Assembly (NCBI RefSeq): GCF_020379485.1 | Contig: NC_063448.1 | Location: 10,067,726 to 10,131,725 of the forward strand | Source of the DNA: Brassica napus | Lineage: Eukaryota; Streptophyta; Magnoliopsida; Brassicales; Brassicaceae | Length of the DNA: 64,000 bases | Direction: 5' to 3' | Shown here: positions 1-10,472 of the stretch, piece by piece | Layout of the letters: every line of letters starts with the position of its first letter | Position numbering within the stretch: the first letter of the stretch is position 1 | The notes under the pieces: generated by a model | Database searches by the model: none | Seen by the model: only the letters and a program-made list of their open reading frames with translations | What the model was told of the DNA's origin: nothing | Position numbers and translations under genes: made by a program

Positions 1-2560
1 GCGACGAGAGTTTTTGTTTCTCTCGATTCTCGTTCCCGGACCAGAGCATCCTAAGAGATCACTTGATGTGTTTCTTCAACCACTAATATATGAGTTGCAA
101 CAACTATGGGCTCAAGGTGCTGAAACATACGATGTTTCGTGTAAAGAAAACTTTCAAATGCGGGCAGTACTAATGTGGACAATAAGTGATTTTCCAGCAT
201 ATGGTATGTTGTTTGGATGGATAACGCATGGATGGCTATCATGTCCATATTGTCAAGATAACACTGATGCTTTCCAACTAAAACACGGAAGGAAAACGTG
301 TTGGTTTGACTGTCACAGGAGATTCCTTCCACCTGATCATCCATATCGTAGGAGTAGGAATTTGTTTACGAAGAACAAGAGGGTGTTTGACAGTCCACCT
401 CCGGAAATTTGTGGGAAAGATTTGAAGATACAACTAAGAGATTTTGGTGCAGAAAGGACGCCAGACGTCGGTGGACATGAGCGTTTTCCGGTAGATGCTG
501 TTGGAGAACTACATAACTGGCACAAAAAAGTATTTTCTGGGATCTGCCATACTGGGAGGATCATCTGCTAAGGCATAATTTAGATTTCATGCATATTGAG
601 AAGAACTTTTTTGACAATCTCATGAACACGATCCTTAATGTTCAAGGTAAAACAAAGGATAATTTGAAGTCAAGACTGGATTTAGTCGATATATGTGCTC
701 GTTCAGAACTTCATGTTGATGAGAATGTTAGGGCTTCTTTTCCCATATACCGACTTGATGCAGAGGGAAAAGATGCGTTCTTTGATTGGATTTCAAACGA
801 TGTGGAATTTCCAGACGGTTACACATCAAATTTGCGTAACTGTATCGACAGAAAGGAAGGAAAGTTTACTGGCTTGAAAAGCCACGATTGCCATGTAATG
901 ATGCAGCGCCTCCTTCCGTTCGCCTTCAAGGAACTATTAGCACGAAATGTTCATGAAGCAATTGCAGGGCTAAGTGGTTTCTTCCGCGATTTATGCACGT
1001 GATCAGTGACTTTTGAAGGTATTGAAAATTTGAAGACTAACATAGCCGTGATTCAGTGCAACCTTGAGAAGATATTTCCTCCCTCATTTTTTGATGTTAT
1101 GGAGCATCTTGTTATTCACCTGGCAAGAGAATTGGAACTTGGTGGTCATGTGCAGTATAGATGGATGTATCTGTATGAGCGGTATATGTTCCATTTGAAG
1201 AAGATGGTGAAACATTTAAGTAGGGTGGAAGGTTCTATAGTCGCACAGATTATCAATGAAGAAACTTCAAACTTTGCCGAGTACTACTTTCCAGCAGAAG
1301 TTCAGACCAAAAACAGAAGACCTGCACGGCATGATGATAGAGGCGAACGGGTAACATATCATGTTACGGTTCCAAACATTTTCACAGACGTTGGACGACT
1401 TAGCGGAAAACCAAAGGACCGTCGACTTACTGAGCAGGAGCGCAGTCATTTGCAAACATATTTGCTCACCAACTGCGAAGACGTTCTTCAATATGAGAGG
1501 TAAATAAATTAGCTTACAAATTTTTATTTAAACAAGTTGAAATTTAAATCTTAATTAATTACATTATTGTCATCATATACAGGATTTTCATGGCAGAAAA
1601 GCGGTTCGAGTATAGATACGCCACAGAGGACGAACTAGAAGAAATGAAGCAGATAGAATTTACTGGATGGATATTTACTTATGTGAGTGCTTTAAACAAA
1701 TTAAAATATATTTTATCACATATTTATACTAATTCACATTTATTGATATAACATATATATATATATATATGTGCTATTAATAGGTGTCTGCTGGTTTGGC
1801 CAGAGGTGAAACATTTGACGATTGGATACGTGAGATGGTCGTTGGACCAAACTTTGTTGTGAAGTCATATCCGAGATTTTGTACTCGAGGATATGCATTC
1901 ACAACTCAGAAGAGGAGATATTCGAGTACGACTTATGATGCTGGCGTTTGTTCTGCATCAGGAGATGATGTATACTACGGACACATACATGAGATTTTGG
2001 AAATAAAGTATTTGGGCATGGTTGGATTGCGCTGTACTGTTTTCTATTGTGATTGGCACGACAACACTCCAGAACGAGGTGTGAGAACAGATGCATTTGG
2101 TGTTACATCAGTAAATTCGAGGAGAAAGCTGCAATATTATGATCCTTTCATTCTTGCTTCTCAGGCTGATCAGGTAATTAAATGTTAATTATTCAGAATG
2201 ATTCATCATCATGTGTATTAATTTATAATTTTATTAATAATTTTCTAAATGTTACAGGTTTGTTATATCAAGTACCCCCGGGTAAGGAACAGAGATGATC
2301 CATGGGTTAGTGTTACAAGACTCAACCCGAGAGGCCGAGTTCAGGGAAGTTCTGAGCTGGAATACCCACTACAACCAAGCACATCCGGCAACTTAAGTGC
2401 AGCAGAAGATTTAGCTGGAGTTGGCCTTGTAGTCGATTTAAGCGACTTCGGAGAGGAAGCCGCCGTTCACGTAGAGGATGAACCAGTGATTGGAGAGTTT
2501 CACCAAGATCCAGATTCAGATTCATCTGGTGATGATGACTCGGAAACAGACTACCATTGA
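1..2560 (+). pseudogene. TNP2-type CACTA transposase, broken
   Basis: This encodes the C-terminal two thirds of a TNP2 transposase, the enzyme that cuts and joins CACTA termini in the nucleus. The first segment has the Transposase_21 signature DCHRRFLPxDHPYRR (about 290-360). A DUF4218-like segment follows (about 1006-1499), then a DUF4216-like segment (1784-2340). Introns are clear at 1500-1582, 1683-1783 and 2174-2257, all GT-AG, and the last exon ends at TGA 2558-2560 with an acidic tail. It is broken in two places. Near 520-535 the frame shifts, because the downstream frame carries the expected FWDLPYWED-like sequence and then MHIEKNFFDN. At 1000-1002 an in-frame TGA fits a CGA-to-TGA change. 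The start lies outside the window. The family assignment is sure; loss of function is inferred from the two breaks. Confidence 0.9.
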
Positions 2561-2639
2561 TTTTTTTTTTTTTTTTAAGAAATACCGAGGAAATTCCAAG
2601 GAACACTTCCTCTTTCCTCGGAAAAGCCTCGGAATTTCC

Positions 2640-3124
2640 CGAGGAAATTCCGAGGAACACTTGATATTCTCGATCGATCGATTGGATAATCTAATCGATC
2701 GATCACATTGTTACGCTTTGGTCCATCTTAGTGATCGATCGATGCGTTTTCGGACATATATCCATCGATCGATCCGTTTATAAAAAGCTTACGAGATTTT
2801 CCGAGGAAATTCCGAGGAACACTTGATATTCTCGATCGATCGGTGGGATAATCTAATCGATCGATCACATTGTTACGCTTTGGTCCATCTTAGTGATCGA
2901 TCGATGCGTTTTCGGACATATATCCATCGATCGATCCGTTTATAAAAAACTTACGAGATTTTCCGAGGAAATTCCGAGGAACACTTGATATTCTCGATCG
3001 ATCGGTGGGATAATCTAATCGATCGATCACATTGTTACGCTTTGGTCCATCTTAGTGATCGATCGATACGTTTTTGGACATATATCCATCGATCGATCCG
3101 TTTATAAAATAACTTATGAGATTT
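2640..3124 (+). repeat. Three-copy 162-bp tandem repeat rich in GATCGATC
   Basis: The string TTGATATTCTCGATCGATCG starts at 2661, 2823 and 2985, giving a period of exactly 162 bp. Each unit holds a CCGAGGAAATTCCGAGGAAC block, four or so GATCGATC sites and a CATATATCCATCGATCGATC block. The copies differ by only a few substitutions, so the array is young. It lies just downstream of the TNP2 stop codon inside the CACTA element. The CATATATCC part recurs in the palindrome at 6973-7235. Confidence 0.9.
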
Positions 3125-3126
3125 TC

Positions 3127-3330
3127 AGAGGATTTAGCTGGAGTTGGCCTTGTAGTCGATTTAACCGACTTCGGAGAGGAAGCCGTCGTTCACGTAGAGG
3201 ATGAACCAGTGATTGGAGAGTTTCACCAAGATCCAGATTCAGATTCATCTGGTGATGATGACTCGGAAAAAGACTACCATTGATTTTTTTTTTTTTTAAA
3301 GAAATACCGAGGAAATTCCGAGGAACACTT
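3127..3330 (+). pseudogene. Duplicate of the 3' coding end of the TNP2 gene
   Basis: From GATTTAGCTGGAGTTGGCC at about 3130 the sequence repeats 2408-2600 almost base for base. It includes the acidic C-terminal coding segment, the stop codon, the poly-T run and the following ACCGAGGAAATTCC block. It has no upstream exon of its own, so it is a relic of a duplication that also carried the 162-bp repeats. Only a few substitutions separate the copies. Confidence 0.88.
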
Positions 3331-3533
3331 GATATAACCTCTTTCCTCGGATATTAGTTATTTGGTTTATCTAGCAAGGCAAAGCTGAATACGAATTAAA
3401 AACTACTCAAAACACAACCAAATAAAACGAAGAAACCATGTAAAAGAAATACGAACTCATAATTAAGAAAAAAAATAAAAAAAAACTAAGTTCAAAACTA
3501 AGTTCAAAATTAACCGAAAAAAAAACATAGCTC

Positions 3534-4101
3534 CTACTCCTCGTCTCCTGCTCCAGATGTTCCTGCATCTTTGGGTCTCTTGGACCTCTTTCTTACCCTG
3601 TGTGTACCACTCAAACCCGAACCAGAGCTGGATGGAGAGTTGTCCCGATGAACTGCATCATCCTTTTGGCAACGACACGACCTGATACGTGAAATGGCAG
3701 CCCAGATCTTGTGTAGCATGTCGTTGTTTGTCTTTATGCTCTGATCTCTCCAATGTTGTTGCTGGCAAGAAGTGGCGTTCGGTGGAAGCTCTTGCAGCTT
3801 AAACTGGCTGGAGTCTGATGGGAGTAGCTGATGGGGTTGTGAATCATCTGGAATGGCTTGTGCAGCCTCATCTTCTCCTTCTTCATCATCCACGGCCTTG
3901 CCTTTGGTCTGATATTTTGGCGTGAAGAAGGATGGCTTGTCTACTAGTGCGGTAGCAGGGGGTAGGAACTCAACTGCAGCCTCTGAAAGTAGAGCAGTCA
4001 GGTGGCAGTAGAGTGTTTTCTTCGCTCGGTCCTGGAATACGTAGACGTAAGGACCTCCCGATCGATCCTCGAGTGGGGACCAGCTATGAACTCCTTACTT
4101 A
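3534..4101 (-). CDS. Antisense open reading frame inside the CACTA element, unknown function
   Basis: The minus strand is open from about 4101 to a stop at 3534 (about 188 codons), but the first ATG in frame is at 3893, giving 119 residues. The upstream part reads like protein (FFTPKY, a run of aromatic and acidic residues). The rest is acidic, then Ser/Gly- and Lys/Arg-rich near the C-terminus (RKRSKRPKDAG), a composition common in nuclear proteins. I do not recognise a family. The upstream part may be an exon whose partner has been lost, since a TAA precedes it without a convincing splice acceptor. It could be a captured host fragment or an accessory CACTA gene. Confidence 0.4.
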
Positions 4102-4297
4102 CTAGAGAAATGACATCCAGGTAGTTCCAAGCACTAGTTCCAAGCACCAAGGAATACTTTCAATTAGTTTTGAAATTTGTTATTTCATGGTTTATGCTCA
4201 TCTATACAAAGAATCCTCAATGGTATGCATTACAATTGTATAAGAAATGAAATACGGCAAAAAAAAATTGATGTTTTGAAACCCCAAACACTAGTTC

Positions 4298-4441
4298 CTC
4301 GGTATTTCCTCGGAATATTCCGACGGATATTTTACTATCCGTCAGAATTTCCTCGGAATATTTTCATTTTACCGGGCAAATATTTCGCGAAAATTGAAAT
4401 TAGAATTCCGACGGAATTCCGACGGATAATGTCCGTCGGAC
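4298..4441. repeat. Cluster of CACTA subterminal-type motifs upstream of the TNP1-like gene
   Basis: Repeated TTCCTCGG and TCCGACGG/CCGTCGGA motifs in both orientations occur in about 140 bp just before the likely promoter and leader of the TNP1-like gene. In En/Spm the TNPA protein binds subterminal repeats, so these could be binding sites that autoregulate the gene; that role is inference. Confidence 0.55.
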
Positions 4442-4581
4442 CCTAGGTTTTATAACCACGAGCCCCTTCTTCTTCCCCATTTCTCTCTTCTTCCTCTGCG
4501 CGACTCCTCTCTTCTCTCCGGCGATTTCCCTCTGAAATCCGACGATATCTCCGGCGATCTCCCCCTTCTCTTACACAAATC

Positions 4582-6789
4582 ATGTAAGGACCCTATCCCA
4601 CTCTCTTAGGTTCTATTTGTTAGGTTTTTGTGTAGTTTTGATAGATTTTTGTTAGGGTGATTGGTTAGGATTGTGATTTGGTTGTATAATAGGTTTAGAA
4701 TTGTGATTTGGTTGAATAATTTGTTTTGTTGAATTGATTTAGAATTTTTTTATTTTTTTTGTATTTATAAAATCGATTTTTGTATATAAAATCGATTTTT
4801 GTATTTTACAAAACGATTTTTCTATATAAATTCGATTTTTTGGATTTTACAAAATCTTTTTTGTATATAAATTCAATTTTTTGGATTTTACAAAACATTT
4901 TTTTAATATCTATAAAACTTTTTTTGTGATTAAAAACTATTATTTGGGATTTAAAAATATTTTTAATATATATATATATATTATTAAAACTATATTTTTT
5001 GTAATTATTAAACTATTTTTTATTTATTAAAACTATTTTTTGTTTATTAAAACTATTTTTATATATTTATTAAATATTTTTAATATCTATAAATCTTTTT
5101 TTGTGATTAAATTATTTGGGATTTTTTTAAAAAAAAAATTAATTTATATATTTCTGTATTTATTAAATATATTTTTTTTAATTTACAGGTCTCATGATGA
5201 TCAGACCTGGCCTCGACAGCGTCGTGGTCATGGTGGTACGAGGAGCCAGTCTCGGGATTCCAGCCGTTTTCAGGATTCCCCTTCGCCCCACAGCTCCAAC
5301 CATACATATCCCTCTGCTGCACCCGCTCCTGCTCCTCTCGCTCCCGCTGCTGCATCCGCTCCTGCTCCTCCGGGTCCTCCGGGAGTGATGAGTGTTGCGG
5401 AGTTGGTTCAACAGCCCGGTCGTGACCATCTTCCGTATCTCACTCCGTATCCACATGGACGGGGTCAAACATGGTAATTAAACTTTTTTTTTTCTTTAAA
5501 TTTGGATTCATTATTAACCGTTTGTTATTTTTATTAGGTTCAACCGATCCGGGAACGGGATCAGCGCATGGATCAACCGTATGATGTACTCGGCCCTCGA
5601 CAGGGGACATCCGACTTTCACTCACTTTCCTACCGACAAGCAGGTTCTGTGGTTTCGTCAGTTTGCGGTAAGTATTCTAATTTTTTTCTTATATTTTTAA
5701 TCTTTAATATAAATTTTCCACTAATTGTGTTTTTTTTCAGCAAGAGTTCAACTGGAATTCCGATGAGACGCTCTTTATCTATCACCACTTCGTCCATAAA
5801 GTTATGGACAACTATGGGAAGCAGATCCACGAGTGGAAGAAGAAGTGGGAAATCAATAAGGTTCGATTTAATTTATTAAACAATTTTTAAAATTATTAAA
5901 CTATTTTTTAATTTATTAAACTATTTTTTTTTTATTAAAAGGTCCCAAAGTCGATGAACGACACGGTCTGGAAGGAGTTGTGTGCGCATTGGGATAAGGA
6001 AGAGACGAAAGAAACTTCTTCCACCAACTCCACCAACCGCAGGAGCAACCGTAAAGGGAAGGGCATCTACAAGCATAACTTGGGTGCTCAATCTATTGCC
6101 ACTCTGGGAGATCGCATGGTAAGTTCAACCACTTTTTCTTCAATTATTTGAGTTTCAGAATTTAAATTTATTGTGCATTTCTTCTAATTTCTAATGTTTC
6201 TTTAATTTATGTTTTTTTTCAAGGCGGAAGAAAATGATGGCGAGCCGGTTGATGATCTCGCCTTAATGAGGAGGGCGTATACCAACAAGAAGACCGGCCA
6301 GATTGATGACGGTCTTGTGAGGGACGTGGTCGACCTGGTCCAAACTCAGGTGGTAGACGAAGTGTCTCAGCTTCAAACCGAGGATGATGCTTCGACGGCT
6401 TCGACCAACTTGTTCCGGTTTCGAATCAACGAAATCGTTGAATCCGTAAGTTCTCTTTTTTTTAAAGTTCAATTCATTTATTTCTTGGTTTAAATTTGTA
6501 AATTTGGCTATTTTCTATTCAGTCGGTTCCAAAGAAGAATGGACGTTTGGTCGGTTTGGGTCGTCGCACCCGGTCGGTTCCTTCTTCTTCTGCACCACCG
6601 CCCTTTGTTGATCCTGAAGTACTTACGGCTCAGTTGAAGGACAAGGATGATCGCATATCTTTGTTGGAGACCCAGATGGCGGCTCAACAGGCGGGCTATG
6701 AGGCACAGAGGAGGCTGAACCAGCAAATGATGGAGATGATGCAGAGGATGTACCCGAACGAGGTGTTCCCGGACTTGCCAGACCCGTAG
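4582..6789 (+). CDS. Transposase_24 (Ptta/En/Spm family) TNP1-like protein, seven exons, open
   Basis: The second CACTA gene, the family thought to act as a DNA-binding or regulatory transposition protein. I read exons 4582-4583, 5189-5473, 5538-5667, 5741-5860, 5942-6118, 6224-6445 and 6523-6789. All junctions are GT-AG and together give 1203 bp, 400 residues, with no internal stop. The first intron (4584-5188) splits the start codon: exon 1 ends AT and exon 2 begins G, giving [11 protein letters not shown]. The protein has a Pro/Ala/Ser-rich N-terminus, then a core with [26 protein letters not shown] and a region ending in GDRM as in Transposase_24. It ends in a Gln/Met-rich coiled coil. 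A CT-rich leader (4460-4580) with a TTTTATAA box near 4447 precedes it. It is intact although the neighbouring TNP2 gene is broken. The exon model is inferred from splice sites. Confidence 0.85.
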
Positions 6790-6972
6790 TTCTTTTTTTT
6801 TTCCAAAAACTCGGAATGTTTTATTTTTATTTGTGAAACTTTGAATATTAATTAATATGATTTCAATTTTAATTTTAATTTTATATTTTCGAATTTAAAT
6901 TTCAAAAAATTTACTTTTAAAAAAAAATTAATATTTTTTACTTTCCGAGGAAATTAATTATATTTTTTACTC

Positions 6973-7235
6973 GATCGATCGATGCGTTTTTGGACATATA
7001 TCCATCGATCCATCTGTTTATAAAAAAACGTTCAGAATATACCGAGGGACATCTTCCTCGGAATATACCGAGGGACACCTTTCCTCGGAATATACCGAGG
7101 GACATGTTCCTCGGAATATACCGAGAGACATTTTCCTCGGAATATTCCGAGGAAGATGTCCCTCGGTATATTCCGAACGTTTTTTTATAAACGGATCGAT
7201 CGATGGATATATGTCCAAAAACGCATCGATCGATG
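6973..7235. repeat. Long palindrome: about 89-bp arms around a 28-bp tandem repeat
   Basis: The left arm (6973-7061) and right arm (7147-7235) are near-perfect reverse complements. Both contain GATGCGTTTTTGGACATATA, a poly-A/T block and TATACCGAGGGACATCTTCC. The 85-bp loop is made of about three further copies of a 28-bp unit (AATATACCGAGGGACA...CCTCGG). As a result both strands encode nearly the same short peptide, which is only a by-product of the symmetry. It lies between the TNP1-like stop codon and the element end. Confidence 0.9.
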
Positions 7236-7498
7236 AACTTCCGAGGAAATATCCCGACGAAGTTCTCCCTCGGTATATTCTGAGGAGATTTCCGACAAAC
7301 TAGTGATCCTCGGAATTTCCTCGGGAATTTGTTTCCTCGGAATTCCGTCGGAAAATTCCGAGGGATTTCCGAGGAAAGAAGAAATTCCGAGAAATTATTT
7401 TCAAGGACTTGTTTCGTCGGTATGTCGTCGGAATAACGTTATTCCGACGAAATTCCGACGATTTTTTCCCTCAGTATTTTTGGTGTTTTCTTGTAGTG
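7236..7498 (+). repeat. Right subterminal repeats and terminal inverted repeat of the CACTA element
   Basis: Direct and inverted TCCTCGG, TTCCGAGG and TCCGACGA motifs cover this stretch. It ends in TTTTCTTGTAGTG at 7498. Terminal GTAGTG and a flanking 3-bp target are diagnostic of CACTA elements. The left partner is outside the window. Confidence 0.88.
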
Positions 7499-8005
7499 AC
7501 CACCCGTCATCTTGTACAGTATACTGTGCTCTGTGGCTAAGTTGCATGAATGAGCACAAAATTTCTGTATAGATATGATTAATTTGTTCCGGATTCTGTA
7601 AAGTTGAATCCTCTATATACCGATTTTATCCATAAAATATTTTTTTTTTAAATGATTGCAATCTGTTAGCGGTGCCCACGAGCGACAGGTGTTACTATAC
7701 TTTATAAATCTTCAAACTTTAATGTTGTGTATTGTGACCAATATCGAAATCTTAAAATCTTTATAACTTATATGTTTTGTGACCCCATATGGAAGTGTTA
7801 AAATCTTTATATGTTTTCAGTTTTACATTTTTATATTTTTGCAACTTCTTTTATTTTATTTTTGTTTGATAAAATTTAAATTTATTGATCACAGTAAAAA
7901 GCATATATGTACAAGCAACTTCTTTTGTTTGCCACTACAAAATCCCAATTAAACTCCTTACTAATTGATAAACTTGACATTTCAATAACTTATCATGAAA
8001 ATTAG
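7499..8005. other. AT-rich sequence between CACTA end and MYB exon 2
   Basis: No coding sequence is seen. It ends in a good splice acceptor (GAAAATTAG) for MYB exon 2. It is probably the 3' part of MYB intron 1 or sequence joined to it by the CACTA insertion. No MYB exon 1 (KGPWT...GSW-type sequence) is present. Confidence 0.6.
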
Positions 8006-8264
8006 GTTTGCAGAGAGGTGGAAAGAGCTGCAGATTAAGGTGGCTTAACTCTCTAAGGCCTGGGATTAGAAGAGGCAAATTCACTCCTCAAGAAGAAGAA
8101 GCGATCATCAAACTTCATGCTGTTCTCGGAAACAGGTTAGTTTCTTAACTAATTACTGCTCTGTCAAAAGTCTAAACCACCAATTTGTATTAACATGAAA
8201 TGTGTGGCAAACGAGAATTATCGTAAATAAATTTAAGAGAACAAGACAGAAGTGGAGTAAATAT

Positions 8265-8712
8265 TTATGGGCAAATCTCCAAAATAGCATCTTTCTAAAT
8301 TTATATCACAAAAATAGCATTTAAAAACTAAAATAATCAAAATAGCACATTTCTAAGTTTATCATTTGAAAATTTTAATTTTTTATTTTTCAAAATTTGA
8401 AATCTTATCCCTAAAACCTCATTTCTCAACTCTAAACCCTAAACCCTAAACTCTAAACCCTAAACCCTAAACTCTAAATCCTAAACAATAAACCCTAAAC
8501 CCTAAACTCTAAACCCTAAACCCTAAACTCTAAACCCTAAACCCTAAACTCTAAACCCTAAAACCTAAATTCTAAACCCCACCCTTTAACTCTAAACCCT
8601 AAGTTTGTTACTTTTGATAAAACATTAAGTGCTATTTTTGTGACTTTTGACCTTGAATACTAGTTTGAGAAAAAACTTGATTTAGTGCTATTTTTGTTTT
8701 TTTCTCAATATT
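8265..8712. mobile_element. Foldback MITE-like element with AAACCCTAA-rich core, in MYB intron 2
   Basis: The left end (GGGCAAATCTCCAAAATAGC) and right end (GTGCTATTTTTG...TTTTTCTC) are imperfect inverted copies. Each repeats the CAAAAATAGCA / TGCTATTTTTG motif twice. The core (8414-8602) is about 190 bp of CTAAACCCTAAACTCTAAACC, a degenerate telomere-like repeat. A related element in the other orientation lies at 32408-32708. No transposase is encoded. Confidence 0.7.
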
Positions 8713-9494
8713 TATCTAGAATTTGTATATTGATTATGTGAATAAATAATTTACAACCAAGACCCATATCTCAAAATTTGATATATATTATTTTTAGAAA
8801 ACATTTTTATCTTAATAAATATGTTTTTAAATCTTAAAAAGCATACAGTACCACAAATGCTTTCGGCCTTGCACTCCTGAATGTCGATCTTGATTACAAA
8901 TCAATATTCTTTGCATTTTTTACTGATGCACAAAGATCCAACTCACTCCAGAATCAATACAAGTGAATGTCAAAATTTTGATCACAAAAGAAAGCTTTTT
9001 TTTTTTTTTGGGGTCACATGCAAAAGAAATGTTTAATTACACGACTCACTTCGTCTCTGTAAATAGATTTTTCAAGACATTTTTATTGTTTCACAAAAAT
9101 GATTTTTTTAAAAAAATATTTGAATTGAATAAATTTCATTGGTCGATAATTATTGAAAATATCTAATAAAAATAATATATTTAATTGTATATATTTATTA
9201 TATTTTTAATCCGTGAACACTATAGAATTTCTTTTTGTCTGAGTGATTAATATGTTAAAGAACACATTGACATGTGTGTGTATGATTAGGAATGTTAATA
9301 TGGGCTCTAATCATCAATTATTTTAGCCCTAACCGTAATTTACTTTTGACACATGGCTTAAAAACTTGAAAAGGGTTGACCACAATTAGTTCTGAATGTT
9401 ATAGAGCTTAATTTTTTGCCCATTTATTTTGCTTCATACAAATTTTATACAATATTTACCTATGTATTAAAATTTTAATTTTGGTATGTTATGC
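8713..9494. other. AT-rich intronic sequence, nothing recognised
   Basis: Part of MYB intron 2. It has long A/T runs and no convincing ORF, RNA or element end. Confidence 0.6.
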
Positions 9495-9990
9495 AAAACT
9501 TAATTTTTTCACCACCCCGTAAGATCAATTTTTTGGCCAAAACATAAAATCGAGTTTGTTTTCTTAAAAACTCAGTTTTACTGTTTTGGCGGAAAAACTC
9601 GATTATGTGGTTTCGGTGAGAAAACTCGATTTTCAGTTTTGGCGAGAGAATTTGATTTTGCAGTTTTAGCAGAAAAATTTGATTTTACGGTTTTGGCGGA
9701 AAAACTCGAACTAAAAGTTTTGCCGGTTACTCAATTTGGTGTATTTAACGGAAAAAATTGATTTACGATTTTATCAGAAAAACTCGAGCTTACAGTTTTA
9801 GCGGAAAAACTTGATTATGTGATTTGGCGGAAAAACTCGATTTTGTGTTTTTAGCCGGAAAAATCAATTTTTGGTTTTGGCAAAAAAAAATCAATTTTCA
9901 GTTTTGGCGAAAAAAAAATTGATTTTGCGAATTTTGCAAAAAGACTTGATTTTTTGTGGTTTTAGCAGAAAAACTCAATATTTATGATCA
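9495..9990. repeat. Degenerate minisatellite, unit about 30-35 bp (GTTTTGGCGGAAAAACTCGATTTT)
   Basis: About 15 imperfect copies of TTTTGGCGGAAAAACTCGA with variable T-rich linkers follow one another, for example at about 9580, 9610, 9690 and 9830. The core GGCGGAAAAACTCGA is better kept than the linkers. Position is inside MYB intron 2. No coding potential. Confidence 0.75.
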
Positions 9991-10090
9991 TATTTTGAGT
10001 TGTTAAAACATGTAAACTCTGGTTAAAATTGATATAGAAGCATTTGTTAAGTTACATGAAAATTAAATGGGATAAACAAAATATGGTTAA

Positions 10091-10472
10091 GATATAACTG
10101 AGTTAAAATATGATTGAATTTAAACTAAACAAAAGAGTGTCAGACCGAAGCCCGAATTTAACATCTCTATGTATGATCTTTCATGGATTGATTACAAAAA
10201 GAAATATAAATAATGTTATATAACACCCCGACCGTCCACGGCTAATGGACCACCCACGCCTGCTCATTCGGCCCGTGTAATCAAAACTGAGTTAAAATAT
10301 GATTGAATTTAAACTAAACAAAAGAGTGTCAGACCGAAGCCCGAATTTAACATCTCTATGTATGATCTTTCATGGATTGATTACAAAAAGAAATAAAAAT
10401 AATGTTATACAACACCCCGACAGTCCACGGCTAATGGACCATCCACGCCCGCTCATTCGGTCTGTGGGCTCC
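10091..10472 (+). repeat. Tandem duplication, unit about 189 bp, taking in the left edge of the Cassandra-like LTR
   Basis: AAAATATGATTGAATTTAAA and the following 180 bp occur at about 10098 and again at about 10287. The repeated unit includes the first 60-odd bases of the LTR (AACACCCCGACCGTCCACGG). The first copy of the LTR edge therefore stops abruptly at about 10277. The duplication came after the LTR insertion. Confidence 0.85.

Larger units (their letters stand above)
1..7498 (+). mobile_element. CACTA (En/Spm-type) DNA transposon, 5' end outside window
   Basis: The two CACTA genes follow each other on the plus strand: a TNP2-type transposase (1-2560) and a Transposase_24/TNP1-like gene (4582-6789). 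The right end is seen directly: the element stops with ...TTTTCTTGTAGTG at 7498, the reverse complement of the CACTACAAGAAAA terminus typical of plant CACTA elements. TCCTCGG/CCGAGGA subterminal motifs are dense at 2575-3360, 4298-4441 and 6940-7480. The left terminus and one copy of the 3-bp target duplication lie outside the window; the right copy would be ACC at 7499-7501. The GATCGATC-containing repeats inside the element occur both in the middle and next to the right end, so internal rearrangement is likely. Confidence 0.9.

Noticed and set aside
2640..3124. CRISPR-like array
   Set aside because: The units are contiguous 162-bp copies without variable spacers, in a plant transposon.
5107..5468. 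Minus-strand ORFs opposite TNP1-like exon 2
   Set aside because: They mirror a Pro/Ala-rich plus-strand exon that has splice sites and continues into further exons.
6990..7218. Overlapping small ORFs on both strands with nearly the same peptide
   Set aside because: They are produced by the palindrome at 6973-7235 and have no coding signs of their own.
8414..8602. Interstitial telomere repeat
   Set aside because: The AAACCCT words are mixed with AAACTCT and AAATCCT and lie in the core of a foldback element, not in a perfect telomere array.
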